64,000 nucleotides of DNA from Hungatella sp. UBA4396 (GCA_002389905.1 DGRE01000020.1:1-64000), one strand, 5' to 3'. Numbered from the stretch's first letter, positions 25,135-34,598 are shown. Program-made: numbers and translations. Notes: generated from the letters alone by a model not told the origin.

Positions 25135-28100
25135 ATGATTACATATAACACATTAGGAATCGATATCGGTTCCACAACCGTAAAAATTGCTATATTAAAC
25201 AGCAGCCGCGAAATGCTATTTACTGATTATGAGCGGCATTATGCTAATATACAGGAAACTTTAGCCGGTCTTTTAAAGAAGGCCTATGATAAACTGGGGC
25301 CCCTGGTTCTCCAGCCTGCTATTACAGGCTCAGGAGGCTTAACTCTGTCCAAGCACTTAAAGGTCCCCTTTGTCCAGGAGGTGGTTTCCGTGGCCTCCGC
25401 TCTTAAGGATTATGCCCCGCAGACCGACGTGGCAATCGAACTTGGGGGAGAAGATGCGAAAATAATTTATTTTACCGGCGGAATTGACCAGAGAATGAAC
25501 GGAATCTGCGCCGGAGGCACCGGGTCCTTTATCGACCAGATGGCCGCTCTTTTGCAGACCGACGCTTCCGGATTAAACGAATACGCAGCCAATTATAAGG
25601 CCATTTACCCCATCGCGGCCCGTTGCGGAGTATTTGCAAAGACAGATATCCAGCCTCTCATCAATGAAGGGGCTACCAGGGAGGATTTATCGGCCTCTAT
25701 TTTTCAGGCTGTAGTGAACCAGACCATCAGCGGATTGGCCTGCGGAAAGCCCATCAGGGGAAATGTGGCCTTTTTAGGAGGGCCTCTCCACTTCCTTCCG
25801 GAGCTTCGCAAGGCATTTATCCGCACCTTAAACTTATCCGGGGACGCTATTATCGCTCCTGACCACTCCCACTTATTTGCTGCCGTGGGAGCTGCCATAA
25901 ACGCCGAAGAAAGCAAGGGGGAAACTGTCTCTTTAGAAGAGATGATTGGCCGCCTGTCCACCGGCATTCAGATGGATTTTGAAGTAAAGCGCATGGCGCC
26001 TTTGTTTGCTGACCAGTCGGAATATGATGAATTCCTGTCACGCCACAACAGCCACTGCGTAAAAAAAGGAGAATTGTCTTCTTATCACGGGAAATGCTTT
26101 TTGGGAATTGATGCCGGCTCCACCACCACAAAGGTGGCAGTCGTAGGAGAGGACGGCACCCTGTTATACAGCTTTTACAGCAGCAACAACGGAAATCCCC
26201 TGGCAACGGCTATCCGGGCCCTGGGAGAGATCAAAGAGCAGATGACAGAGGACAGTCAGATCGTATGGTCCTGCTCCACCGGTTACGGGGAGGCCCTGTT
26301 AAAGGCAGCCTTTCTCCTTGATGAAGGGGAAGTAGAGACTATTTCCCACTACTATGCCGCCGCCTTTTTTGAACCAAAGGTGGACTGCATTCTGGATATC
26401 GGCGGACAGGATATGAAGTGTATCCGCATTAAAAACAACACCGTGGACAGCGTTCAGCTCAATGAAGCCTGCTCCTCCGGCTGCGGTTCCTTCATCGAAA
26501 CCTTTGCCAATTCCTTAAACTATACTGTGGAAAACTTCGCCACAGAAGCCCTGTTTGCCAAAAATCCTACGGATTTAGGAACCAGGTGCACCGTATTTAT
26601 GAATTCCAACGTAAAGCAGGCCCAGAAAGAGGGAGCTGAGGTTTCCGACATCTCCGCAGGTCTGGCTTATTCCGTTATAAAAAATGCCTTATTTAAGGTT
26701 ATTAAGATCACCAACGCCTCTGACTTAGGGCAGCATGTGGTTGTTCAGGGCGGCACATTTTACAATGATGCCGTCTTAAGAAGCTTTGAGAAAATATCAG
26801 GCTGTGAAGCCGTCCGTCCTGACATCGCAGGCATTATGGGCGCTTTTGGAGCCGCTCTCATTGCCAGGGAGCGGTACGAGGATTCCAAGACCACTGCCAT
26901 GCTGAGCCTTGACAAGATTCTCAGTCTTCATTACGAGACCTCCATGGCCCGCTGCAGAGGCTGTACCAACAACTGCGTGCTGACTGTCAACCGCTTTGAC
27001 GGGGGCCGCCAGTTCATCACAGGAAACCGCTGTGAGCGGGGCCTTGGAAAAGAAAAGGCCAAGCGGGATGTGCCAAACCTCTTTGACTACAAATTCCACC
27101 GCATGTTCGATTACGAGCCTCTGGCGGAAGACCTGGCCGAAAGAGGAACCATCGGTATTCCCAGAGTTTTGAATATGTATGAAAACTATCCCTTCTGGGC
27201 CGTTTTCTTTAAGGAATTAAAGTTCCGCACCGTGCTTTCCCCCCAGTCCAGCAGAAAAATTTATGAGCTGGGTATTGAGTCCATTCCAAGCGAATCGGAG
27301 TGCTATCCGGCAAAAATCGCCCACGGTCATGTGGAATGGCTGATCCGCCAGGGAATCAAGACCATTTTTTATCCCTGCATCCCTTATGAACGGAATGAGT
27401 CCCCTGACGCAGGAAATCATTTCAACTGCCCCATTGTCACCTCTTATGCGGAAAACATAAAAAACAATGTGGAAGGGCTTCAGACAGAAAACATCCGTTT
27501 CTTAAATCCGTTTATGGCTTTCACCAATGAAGAAATTTTGACAAAACGTCTGACAGAAGTATTTGCCGAAGACTTTGGAATTCCGGTTTCAGAAACCGCC
27601 GAGGCTGCTCACAAGGCCTGGGAAGAGCTTCTGGCCTCCCGCTTCGATATGGAGAAAAAGGGAGAAGAGACGATTCTTTGGCTTAAAGAAAATGGCAAGA
27701 GGGGTATTGTGCTGGCAGGCCGCCCCTACCATGTGGACCCGGAGATCAATCACGGAATTCCGGAGCTGATCACCTCCTATGGCTTTGCTGTTCTCACTGA
27801 GGATGCTATTTCCCATCTGGCTGAAATTGAGCGCCCTATGGTTGTAACAGACCAGTGGATGTACCACACCCGTCTTTACCGGGCAGCCAGCCTGGTAAAG
27901 CATGAAAACTGCCTGGACTTAATCCAGCTCAATTCCTTTGGCTGCGGATTAGATGCCGTTACCACGGACCAGGTCAGTGACATCCTGACCGGCTCAGGAA
28001 AGATTTACACGGTTTTAAAGATCGACGAGGTCAATAACTTAGGAGCCGCCAGAATCCGCATCCGTTCCCTAATTGCTGCATTAAAGGTCAGGGACAAGAG

Positions 28101-29406
28101 CCATTATGAGCAGAAAGTGGTTTCCAGTGCTTATCACAGAGTCACCTTTACCAAGGAGATGAAAAAGGATTACACCATCCTCTGCCCCCAGATGTCACCC
28201 ATTCATTTTGACTTAGTGGAGCCTGCTATCCGTTCCTTTGGTTACCGGCTTGAGATTCTTCAAAACCACAACCGCTCCGCCGTTGATACCGGGTTAAAAT
28301 ATGTGAACAACGACGCCTGCTACCCCTCCCTCATTGTGGTGGGGCAGATCATGGACGCTCTTCTTTCCGGCAAATATGATTTAGACCGTACGGCCATTTT
28401 CATGAGCCAGACCGGCGGAGGCTGCCGGGCCTCCAATTATATCGGCTTTATCAGAAGGGCCTTAGACAAGGCTGGTATGAGCCAGGTTCCTGTTATCTCC
28501 GTCAATGCGGGCAACATGGAGACTAATCCGGGCTTTTCCATCACCCTGCCCCTTCTGACAAAGGCCATGCAGGCTGTGGTATATGGGGACGTCTTTATGA
28601 GAGTGTTATATGCCACCCGACCCTACGAAAAAATCCCCGGCTCCGCCAACTCCCTTCATGATAAGTGGAAACAGCGCTGCGTCGAAGCATTGTCGGCAAA
28701 AACACCGGGCATGATGACATTTTCCCGGAATTTAAAGGGAATTATCAGAGACTTTGACAACCTGCCCAGAAATGAGGTTAAAAAGCCTAAGGTGGGCATT
28801 GTAGGGGAAATCCTGGTGAAGTTCTCTCCTTTGGCTAACAACAACATCGTAGAGCTTCTGGAGGCCGAAGGGGCCGAGGCCGTTATGCCGGATTTAATGG
28901 ACTTTTTGCTGTACTGCTTCTATAATAATAACTTTAAAGCGGAAAACCTGGGAGGCAGGAAAAAGACTGCTGCCCTTTCCAACATGGGAATTTCCCTGCT
29001 GGAATACTTCCGTAAGACTGCAAAAAAAGAACTTGTAAAGAGCAAACATTTTACTGCTCCGGCTCATATTGGAAATCTGGCGGACATGGCAAAGGAATTT
29101 GTTTCCATCGGAAATCAGACCGGAGAAGGCTGGTTCCTGACCGGAGAAATGCTGGAGCTGATTCATACCGGAACCAATAACATTGTCTGCGCCCAGCCCT
29201 TTGGCTGCCTTCCCAACCACATCGTTGGAAAGGGCGTGATCAAGGAGCTGAGAAAGGCATATCCCGACTCCAACATCATTGCCGTGGACTATGACCCCGG
29301 CGCCAGTGAGGTAAACCAGTTAAACCGAATTAAACTGATGCTTTCTACGGCTCAGAAAAACTTGAATAAAGAAAATCCCGCTGATATGGAGCGGGAAATG
29401 AGTTAA
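25135..29406 (+). CDS. 2-hydroxyacyl-CoA dehydratase activase-like giant protein
   Basis: A cytoplasmic protein of about 1423 residues. Two tandem ASKHA ATPase domains of the BadF/HgdC type come first, with phosphate loops GIDIGSTTVK (near the N-terminus) and GIDAGSTTTK (about 320 residues later) and the cluster motifs GICAGGTGSF and EACSSGCGSF, whose Cys would ligate a shared iron-sulfur cluster. A Cys-rich stretch (CRGCTNNC) leads into a DUF2229-type region and then an HgdB-like C-terminal part (from about 1000). Single-chain proteins of this design are widespread in anaerobes; their reaction is still unclear, although ATP-driven low-potential electron transfer is expected. The frame is open to a GTG at 25081, but promoter position favours 25135. 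AGGAGG lies 20 bases upstream, farther than usual. Confidence 0.85.
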   Translation: MITYNTLGIDIGSTTVKIAILNSSREMLFTDYERHYANIQETLAGLLKKAYDKLGPLVLQPAITGSGGLTLSKHLKVPFVQEVVSVASALKDYAPQTDVAIELGGEDAKIIYFTGGIDQRMNGICAGGTGSFIDQMAALLQTDASGLNEYAANYKAIYPIAARCGVFAKTDIQPLINEGATREDLSASIFQAVVNQTISGLACGKPIRGNVAFLGGPLHFLPELRKAFIRTLNLSGDAIIAPDHSHLFAAVGAAINAEESKGETVSLEEMIGRLSTGIQMDFEVKRMAPLFADQSEYDEFLSRHNSHCVKKGELSSYHGKCFLGIDAGSTTTKVAVVGEDGTLLYSFYSSNNGNPLATAIRALGEIKEQMTEDSQIVWSCSTGYGEALLKAAFLLDEGEVETISHYYAAAFFEPKVDCILDIGGQDMKCIRIKNNTVDSVQLNEACSSGCGSFIETFANSLNYTVENFATEALFAKNPTDLGTRCTVFMNSNVKQAQKEGAEVSDISAGLAYSVIKNALFKVIKITNASDLGQHVVVQGGTFYNDAVLRSFEKISGCEAVRPDIAGIMGAFGAALIARERYEDSKTTAMLSLDKILSLHYETSMARCRGCTNNCVLTVNRFDGGRQFITGNRCERGLGKEKAKRDVPNLFDYKFHRMFDYEPLAEDLAERGTIGIPRVLNMYENYPFWAVFFKELKFRTVLSPQSSRKIYELGIESIPSESECYPAKIAHGHVEWLIRQGIKTIFYPCIPYERNESPDAGNHFNCPIVTSYAENIKNNVEGLQTENIRFLNPFMAFTNEEILTKRLTEVFAEDFGIPVSETAEAAHKAWEELLASRFDMEKKGEETILWLKENGKRGIVLAGRPYHVDPEINHGIPELITSYGFAVLTEDAISHLAEIERPMVVTDQWMYHTRLYRAASLVKHENCLDLIQLNSFGCGLDAVTTDQVSDILTGSGKIYTVLKIDEVNNLGAARIRIRSLIAALKVRDKSHYEQKVVSSAYHRVTFTKEMKKDYTILCPQMSPIHFDLVEPAIRSFGYRLEILQNHNRSAVDTGLKYVNNDACYPSLIVVGQIMDALLSGKYDLDRTAIFMSQTGGGCRASNYIGFIRRALDKAGMSQVPVISVNAGNMETNPGFSITLPLLTKAMQAVVYGDVFMRVLYATRPYEKIPGSANSLHDKWKQRCVEALSAKTPGMMTFSRNLKGIIRDFDNLPRNEVKKPKVGIVGEILVKFSPLANNNIVELLEAEGAEAVMPDLMDFLLYCFYNNNFKAENLGGRKKTAALSNMGISLLEYFRKTAKKELVKSKHFTAPAHIGNLADMAKEFVSIGNQTGEGWFLTGEMLELIHTGTNNIVCAQPFGCLPNHIVGKGVIKELRKAYPDSNIIAVDYDPGASEVNQLNRIKLMLSTAQKNLNKENPADMEREMS

Positions 29407-29413
29407 CATGCTG

Positions 29414-29440
29414 ATGAGGAGGAACTATGTTCCTCCTCAT
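29414..29440 (+). terminator. hairpin after the activase gene
   Basis: Perfect 12-bp arms (29414-29425, 29429-29440) with a 3-base loop, followed by TTTG. It lies 8 bases past the stop. Confidence 0.7.
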
Positions 29441-29448
29441 TTTGCATC

Positions 29449-30285
29449 CTATATGGCGATAATCCGGCCCAGACACCGGTTTTTAATACCTTGTTTCAAT
29501 TCAAAGGCATAATCATGGAGATCCTTTTTTAAATACTCTCCCAATTCCTCATTGTTTCCGTATCCAAGGTCCATAAGTTCATCAGTCAGCTCTTTCAGAT
29601 AGCGTTCCAATTCTTTGGCGGAATTGCAGTTTATGCAGTTTTCCAGCCGTTTTATCTCCTCATCCGTATATTTGCCTGTATGAATCCCCTTTCCTGCTAT
29701 TCTGCACCCCAACACATTTCGAAGCACAATAGAAGCTATATTGATGAAAAGGTCCTTATAATCCGCAGAATAGGATTTCAGCACATGAAAGATATATTCC
29801 TCCGGAAACTTTCCAAGGAAGATTTGTTCCTGGCCGATGCTTTTCACATAGACGTGGATGGCATCGATCCCCCGCAATGAATCCATTGGATGCAAAACAG
29901 GATAATCCAGAGTGAGAAGGTGATTCTGGGGAGCAAAACGGGGATCATAATACAAAAAGAAAGAGGGAATTCCCTTTACAAAGATATCATAATAACACCG
30001 GTTTCTATAGGAGTTAAAATCCCCTATGATGCGGTTATACAGTGCCTGGGTTTCCTTCACCTTTTTAAGGACCTTTTCATAGCCCAGCCGGTAAGCTGTT
30101 TGGGGGTCCACCCGGTCATCAGGGGAAATAAGGCCCTCTTCCCCTTCCAGCCCCTCCTCATATTCCCGGATGCAGTACAGGACCGCTCTCATAAGCTGTC
30201 TCGCTTTTTCATAGGTGATGGAAGTGCTCTCCTTACCCGTATATTTTTCAGCCAGCTCCCCTACAAGGGGAAGCAGTTCTTCCAT
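29449..30285 (-). CDS. conserved protein of unknown function (possibly DUF6179)
   Basis: 278 residues, soluble, mainly helical with a central strand-rich part around YYDIFVKGIPSFFLYYDPRF. From memory it resembles a Lachnospiraceae family named DUF6179; no catalytic motif is obvious. The chosen ATG at 30285 is separated by one base from the preceding gene's stop, behind GAAGG; an ATG at 30300 behind AGGAGG (only three bases away) is the alternative. The tight coupling shows that it works with the preceding gene. There is no signal peptide or membrane segment. Confidence 0.7.
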   Translation of the reverse strand: MEELLPLVGELAEKYTGKESTSITYEKARQLMRAVLYCIREYEEGLEGEEGLISPDDRVDPQTAYRLGYEKVLKKVKETQALYNRIIGDFNSYRNRCYYDIFVKGIPSFFLYYDPRFAPQNHLLTLDYPVLHPMDSLRGIDAIHVYVKSIGQEQIFLGKFPEEYIFHVLKSYSADYKDLFINIASIVLRNVLGCRIAGKGIHTGKYTDEEIKRLENCINCNSAKELERYLKELTDELMDLGYGNNEELGEYLKKDLHDYAFELKQGIKNRCLGRIIAI

Positions 30286-30286
30286 G

Positions 30287-30745
30287 TTATCCTTCTTCAT
30301 CTTCCTCCTCATACAGTCCCCGTCCAAAGCGGGCCCTTCTTGCAAAGGTTTCCAGCCGGGTATCCTCCAGATAATCCAGGGAACCCTGGCAGGGTCCGTC
30401 AAACTGTTCCTTCATAAAATCAATCAGCTCATCATCCGTATACTCATCCAGGGATTCATTTTTATAAAAATAAAAAATGTCCTGAAGCCGTCCCATTGTT
30501 TCCACGTAATTGTCCTGATAAATATAGGGAGAGTCACAGAAGGCATAAATCAGCTTAGGCAGTATTCCTTCTCCAAACTCCACCCGCTCCTGATTCCTTA
30601 AAACCTCTTTTCTTTCCCTTAAAAGCAGGGCTCCTTCCTCCTCTGACAGGAACAGGCCAAACTTTTTTGTATAGTCATTAGCCTTCCTGATTCTCTCAAG
30701 CTGCATACTGTCATTTACGGCCTCAAGCCATTTTTTATCTTCCAT
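30287..30745 (-). CDS. conserved protein of unknown function (possibly DUF6323)
   Basis: 152 residues, highly charged, with an acidic end (EEEDEEG). It resembles from memory a short Lachnospiraceae family (DUF6323) always placed before the larger partner. The ALLLRERKEVLRNQERVEFG stretch is a likely long helix. AAAGGGG lies before the ATG. No enzyme motif is visible; a protein-protein role with the partner is inferred from the one-base spacing. Confidence 0.65.
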   Translation of the reverse strand: MEDKKWLEAVNDSMQLERIRKANDYTKKFGLFLSEEEGALLLRERKEVLRNQERVEFGEGILPKLIYAFCDSPYIYQDNYVETMGRLQDIFYFYKNESLDEYTDDELIDFMKEQFDGPCQGSLDYLEDTRLETFARRARFGRGLYEEEDEEG

Positions 30746-30918
30746 AAAAAACGCCCCTTTCCTTTGATAAATACCAAGTCTACGCTCAAAGGGGTGAAAT
30801 TACAAGACTTGAAAAAAAGTCATTTTTGTGGTATGATATATACATAAAAAGAGAGGGATTATAAATTATTTCCTGTCAAGAAAAATTTAAATAATGTGAA
30901 ACATACCAATAAAGAAGA

Positions 30919-30980
30919 GGGTGTTGCAAAAAAAGGAGCGCTGCTCCACAGATGATTTTTCATCTATTTTGCAATGCCCC
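30919..30980. repeat. short structured repeat, copy A
   Basis: Ends GGGTGTTGCAAAA (30919-30931) and TTTTGCAATGCCC (30967-30979) pair with two wobbles and enclose two small hairpins (GGAGC-GCT-GCTCC and AGATGA-TTTT-TCATCT). About 50 of its bases recur at 31875-31928. It resembles the terminal repeat of an insertion sequence or a miniature element. Confidence 0.6.
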
Positions 30981-30986
30981 ATTTAT

Positions 30987-31210
30987 TTATACTTCTTTCT
31001 TAATGCAACACTTCTTATACCTTTTTCCACTGCCACAAGGGCAAATGTCATTACGTCCAACGGAAACAGCCTTTCGAACTATATCATATTTTCCTTCACG
31101 CCATGCGATTTGAATATTCCCTGTTTTTTCGTGATAAAATTGCCTCCACAAACTCTCGAACACTCCTCCATTTCCGAGAGTTGTTTCACCATTAAGGTTG
31201 TAATTGTTCT
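30987..31210 (-). pseudogene. SEC-C motif protein, C-terminal fragment
   Basis: The minus strand encodes about 70 residues ending in GRNDICPCGSGKRYKKCC, the zinc-binding SEC-C motif seen at the C-terminus of SecA and many accessory proteins. A stop lies in frame just upstream and no start is present. It is joined directly to the KilA-N remnant. Confidence 0.7.
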
Positions 31211-31212
31211 TT

Positions 31213-31646
31213 TTACGTATTAACTTCTATCTGCGGTAACCTGGAGGTATTCAAGGCTGCCATCGTTTGCAATTGCCTGACTACTAAATCATGAAGAATC
31301 ACCAAACGCTCCGACTGTCGCTTCCCCTGTTCAATTAAAATCGCATTATAACTTTCTATATTGGCAAGCACAAGAAGCTGATTGATTGTTGCTTCATCCC
31401 TGCCTGGCTTCTAAACCCGTCGAATTCGACGGGTTTAAAAGCCGGATTATTCAGACTTTCCCATAAACCCAGAAATTCAAGTGTATCACGGTTACGAATC
31501 CAATTTTTAATTACATCATTTCGCTCATCACTTTTATATTTAGCAATGTCAGTTATTGAAATATACTCATTCTGGAAATCCATTGTATAAATTCCAATGT
31601 CGATCCCTTTTGCATGAATTGTTTCTTTCACAGGTGTCTTTGCCAT
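31213..31646 (-). pseudogene. KilA-N domain protein, internally deleted
   Basis: The N-terminal part (from 31646, after a ribosome-like GGGG) has the KilA-N features ISITDIAKYKSDERND and VIKNWIRNRDTLEFLGLWE. It then changes frame near 31415. The C-terminal part, in another frame, reads RDEATINQLLVLANIESYNA and continues to LPQIEVNT, stop at 31213. The DNA-binding core between them is missing, so this is a deletion with frameshift. KilA-N proteins are typical of phages and mobile islands. Confidence 0.8.
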
Positions 31647-32132
31647 AATGTGCCCCTTTCTTCATGGTCCTTCATCATCTGTATTTGCGGATTATGATTA
31701 TATTTTTTAATATCACATAATTCTCTATTTCGTTCATTAGTTCTGATTTTTAAATTATACCATATTCAAATACAAAAAAACAGGATTGAATCTTCCGGCC
31801 CATATGAACGATAATATATATTTGATAGAAGGCAGTTTAATGCTTTTTGCCACACCTTTTTTCTAATTTTTAGAACAAAAAAAGAGCGCTAATCCACAGA
31901 TGATTTTTCATCTATTTTGTGACGCCCCTTTGTTCATTGCAAAAATCTGTATTTTCCTGACCACGGCTTATCAACCGGACTGTGTTATGGTTAGATTTCC
32001 AAATTTAAGAATAAAATGTTTTCCCAAAACTGGTATGTACAAATTTTATCAAATTGGATATTTAAAAAATACCAGTATCCCTATATCATAGAGCTAAACA
32101 AACTACAAATGGCCTATGAGAGAGGGAAAGAT
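31647..32132. other. AT-rich intergenic stretch
   Basis: No gene supported. It contains repeat copy B (31875-31928) and the leader of the ECF S-component gene. I see no riboswitch core I can name in the leader. Confidence 0.4.
31875..31928. repeat. short structured repeat, copy B
   Basis: Same orientation as copy A, 946 bp away. The central CCACAGATGATTTTTCATCT part is identical, but the outer arms have diverged and no longer pair, so copy B is the older or more damaged one. Confidence 0.6.
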
Positions 32133-32672
32133 ATGAACAGCAACAAAACAAAAAAAATCGTTTTCAGCGCCTTAATGGCATCACTCACTGCAGCAGCCAC
32201 CATGATCATACACATTCCTTCCCCATTCAGCGGTTATATACATCTGGGGGATGGGTTGGTATTATTGAGTGGCATACTTCTGGGGCCAATGGCCGGAGCG
32301 GCAGCAGGTGGCATTGGCTCCATGATGGCGGACTTACTGTCCGGCTACGCCTTTTATGCACCGGCTACCCTGATTATTAAAGGACTGGCTGCATGTTCAG
32401 GCGGATATCTGTATAAACACCTGCCCTGCCGGCAAAGAACAGGAGGCTTCCGCCCGTTGCCTTTTCTGGCTGCCGGAACCGTTTGCAGTGCAATTGTCAC
32501 AGGCGGCTATTTCGCCTTTGAGCTTGCCGTGTACGGCTGGGCTGCCGCCGCTTCCAATGTTCCATTTAATCTGGTGCAGAATCTATTCAGTTTGATTTCA
32601 GCCGGAGTACTGCTTCCCGTTCTTTTACGCGTCCCCGAATTCCGGGAATTCAGCAGCAAAATATCTTTATAA
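32133..32672 (+). CDS. ECF transporter S component
   Basis: A 179-residue membrane protein with five to six transmembrane helices, the substrate-binding subunit of an energy-coupling-factor importer. The N-terminal SALMASLTAAATM helix and the conserved loop HIPSPFSGYIHLGDGLVLL are typical for the family. The shared EcfA/EcfT energising module is not here, as is usual for group II ECF systems. The substrate is probably a vitamin or small cofactor precursor but cannot be named. The ATG at 32133 has GAGAGGG six bases upstream. A hairpin follows its stop, so it is monocistronic. Confidence 0.8.
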   Translation: MNSNKTKKIVFSALMASLTAAATMIIHIPSPFSGYIHLGDGLVLLSGILLGPMAGAAAGGIGSMMADLLSGYAFYAPATLIIKGLAACSGGYLYKHLPCRQRTGGFRPLPFLAAGTVCSAIVTGGYFAFELAVYGWAAAASNVPFNLVQNLFSLISAGVLLPVLLRVPEFREFSSKISL

Positions 32673-32676
32673 TCAG

Positions 32677-32711
32677 AAAAGGAAGCCTGGGTACTCCCCG
32701 GACTTCCTTTT
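32677..32711 (+). terminator. terminator of the ECF S-component gene
   Basis: AAAAGGAAG pairs with CTTCCTTTT, extended by CC/GG and GGG/CCC, with a TACT loop. It begins 4 bases after the stop. Confidence 0.75.
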
Positions 32712-32724
32712 GTATTCTTCCACT

Positions 32725-32865
32725 TCAATAACTCTTTATGACCTCATCCCTCATAGGAATCGAAGGCGCAGCGCCTAGCCTGGATACCGCAATGGAAGCA
32801 GCTTTTGACGCATGACCCAAAGCCAAAAGAATCTTTGCCTCCGGGAACTTTTCATTATCTGCACC
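32725..32865 (-). pseudogene. unidentified gene end
   Basis: About 46 codons on the minus strand read like protein (KFPEAKILLALGHASKAASI, AVSRLGAAPSIP) up to a stop at 32725, without any start. Function not recognised. The rest of 32866-33136 holds only AT-rich leader and a short palindrome TGGAC-TTA-GTCCA (33048-33060) before the next gene. Confidence 0.35.
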
Positions 32866-33136
32866 CTCTTCCTTTCCCTAATCTAAAATTAACTATACAT
32901 AAATATGAATTGTAAATACATACTTCAAATTCAGAGTTTCTTCCATCCTCATCCTCTCCTTCCAAATTGAGACAATATCATAACAATTTCCTTAAGTTCT
33001 CCTCCATTTCTTACGCATTCTTACGCCTTTTTTACATCACTTGACCCTGGACTTAGTCCATGGTTTATGATCATTCCATCAGCAAAAAGCGCTGAGCAAA
33101 CAAACAGGATTTTCTTAAACCGAAAGGAGAACAAGA

Positions 33137-34552
33137 ATGAAAAAACAGAAACTGAAATGGCTGATTCCATGTGCTGCCGCTGTTTTTACAATAGGTGCTT
33201 CCATGACATCATTTGCGGCACAGGGCTGGGCTCAGGAGAACAATTCCTGGGTGTACTATGATTCCGACGGGGATCTGACAACCGATGCATGGCGCAAATC
33301 CGGAGACCACTGGTTTTATCTGGACGAGGACGGACAGATCGTCACCAGCAGCCTGGTAGAATCTGACGGAAATTACTATTATGTAAACTCAGAAGGTGCC
33401 ATGGTTGCCAATGAGTGGAGGGCTATTGATTCCGATTATGAGGAAGAGGATGCCCCTGATGTATACTGGTATTACTTCGGAAGCAACGGTAAGGCCTACA
33501 AGGCTCCTTCCTCCGGAAAGACCACATTTAAATCCATCAAAATCGCAAGCGGAGAAAGCAAAAATTATGCATTTGACGACGAAGGAAGAATGCTGTTCGG
33601 ATGGGTTACAGAAGAATCTACAAGACTTTCAGAAGATGACGCCTGGAGAGAAGGCATCTTTTACTGCGGAGATTCCTCAGACGGAGCCCAGACCAATGGT
33701 GCCTGGAAACTCATCGAAGCAGAGGATGACAACAATACAAAAGACAATTTTGACGGAACTTACTGGTTCTATTTTGGAACAAACGGCAAAAAGTTGAGGG
33801 ATACCAGCAAGACCATCAACGGCTTAAAGTACCTCTTTGATGAAAATGGTGCTGCCCAATCAGAATGGCAGGAAACCACTGCTTCTACCTCTTCTTCCGC
33901 TAAATACTACAACCTTCCTGAGCAGTCCTGGCTTGCAAAAGGCTGGTTCAAGACCGTGCCAAGCGAAGACATTGATGCTGAAGCTCATGAAGATGGTACA
34001 GAATACTGGTTCTATGCTGTTAACAGCGGAGAACTGACAAAAAGCCAGATTAAATCCATTAACGGATTGCGTTATGGTTTCAATGAAAATGGTGAAATGC
34101 TTCACGGCCTTTACAAGCTGACCTTTGAGGATGGCAGAAAGATCGCTTCCGCTGAGGAAATCGAAACAGAAGACGATCTGCCGGGAGTTGATGACGCTGC
34201 AGAGGTTTACTACTTCGGCAACTCTCCAAAGGAAGGCGCAATGGTTACAGGCAAGACCACTCTTGAAATTGATGGCGAAACCTATACTTACAACTTCCGC
34301 AAAGCCGGAAGCAGCAGGGGCGCCGGTTACAACTCCATCTACGATGACAGCATCTATGTTCAGGGCAGACTGTTAAAGGCTGACAGGGACGAGAAATACA
34401 AAGTAGTGGAATACGACGGAAAAGAATACTTAGTAGGAACCTCCGGAAAGCTTGCTAAGAATAAGAAGAACATCAAAGATGGTGACGAGAAGTATTATGT
34501 AACCAACAGCGATGGATCTATTAAGGAATCCGGTTATGAAAAATTCAAATAA
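33137..34552 (+). CDS. secreted protein made of cell-wall-binding repeats
   Basis: 471 residues with a clear signal peptide (KWLIPCAAAVFTIGASMTS, cleavage near SFAAQG). The mature part consists of aromatic/Gly-rich repeats of about 20-40 residues (WVYYDSDGDLTTDAWRKSG, HWFYLDEDGQIVTSS and many more), the choline/cell-wall-binding repeat family. No catalytic domain is seen, so it is a surface protein held non-covalently to wall polymers. AAAGGAG precedes the ATG at a good distance. Acidic composition (many Asp/Glu) is notable. Terminator follows. Role unknown: adhesion, wall spacing or scaffolding are possibilities. Confidence 0.8.
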   Translation: MKKQKLKWLIPCAAAVFTIGASMTSFAAQGWAQENNSWVYYDSDGDLTTDAWRKSGDHWFYLDEDGQIVTSSLVESDGNYYYVNSEGAMVANEWRAIDSDYEEEDAPDVYWYYFGSNGKAYKAPSSGKTTFKSIKIASGESKNYAFDDEGRMLFGWVTEESTRLSEDDAWREGIFYCGDSSDGAQTNGAWKLIEAEDDNNTKDNFDGTYWFYFGTNGKKLRDTSKTINGLKYLFDENGAAQSEWQETTASTSSSAKYYNLPEQSWLAKGWFKTVPSEDIDAEAHEDGTEYWFYAVNSGELTKSQIKSINGLRYGFNENGEMLHGLYKLTFEDGRKIASAEEIETEDDLPGVDDAAEVYYFGNSPKEGAMVTGKTTLEIDGETYTYNFRKAGSSRGAGYNSIYDDSIYVQGRLLKADRDEKYKVVEYDGKEYLVGTSGKLAKNKKNIKDGDEKYYVTNSDGSIKESGYEKFK

Positions 34553-34598
34553 GAATTGATTTGATTAAAAAAATGAAATAGTTAATTCAGTAATAAAA

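Noticed and set aside
29414..29440. Reading the 12-bp hairpin after the activase as a regulatory palindrome
   Set aside because: Its position 8 bases after the stop and the following T-tract fit a terminator better.
30919..31928. Possibility of a CRISPR array or defence island around the repeats
   Set aside because: Only two repeat copies at 946 bp distance, no regular spacers and no cas-like genes anywhere in the window.
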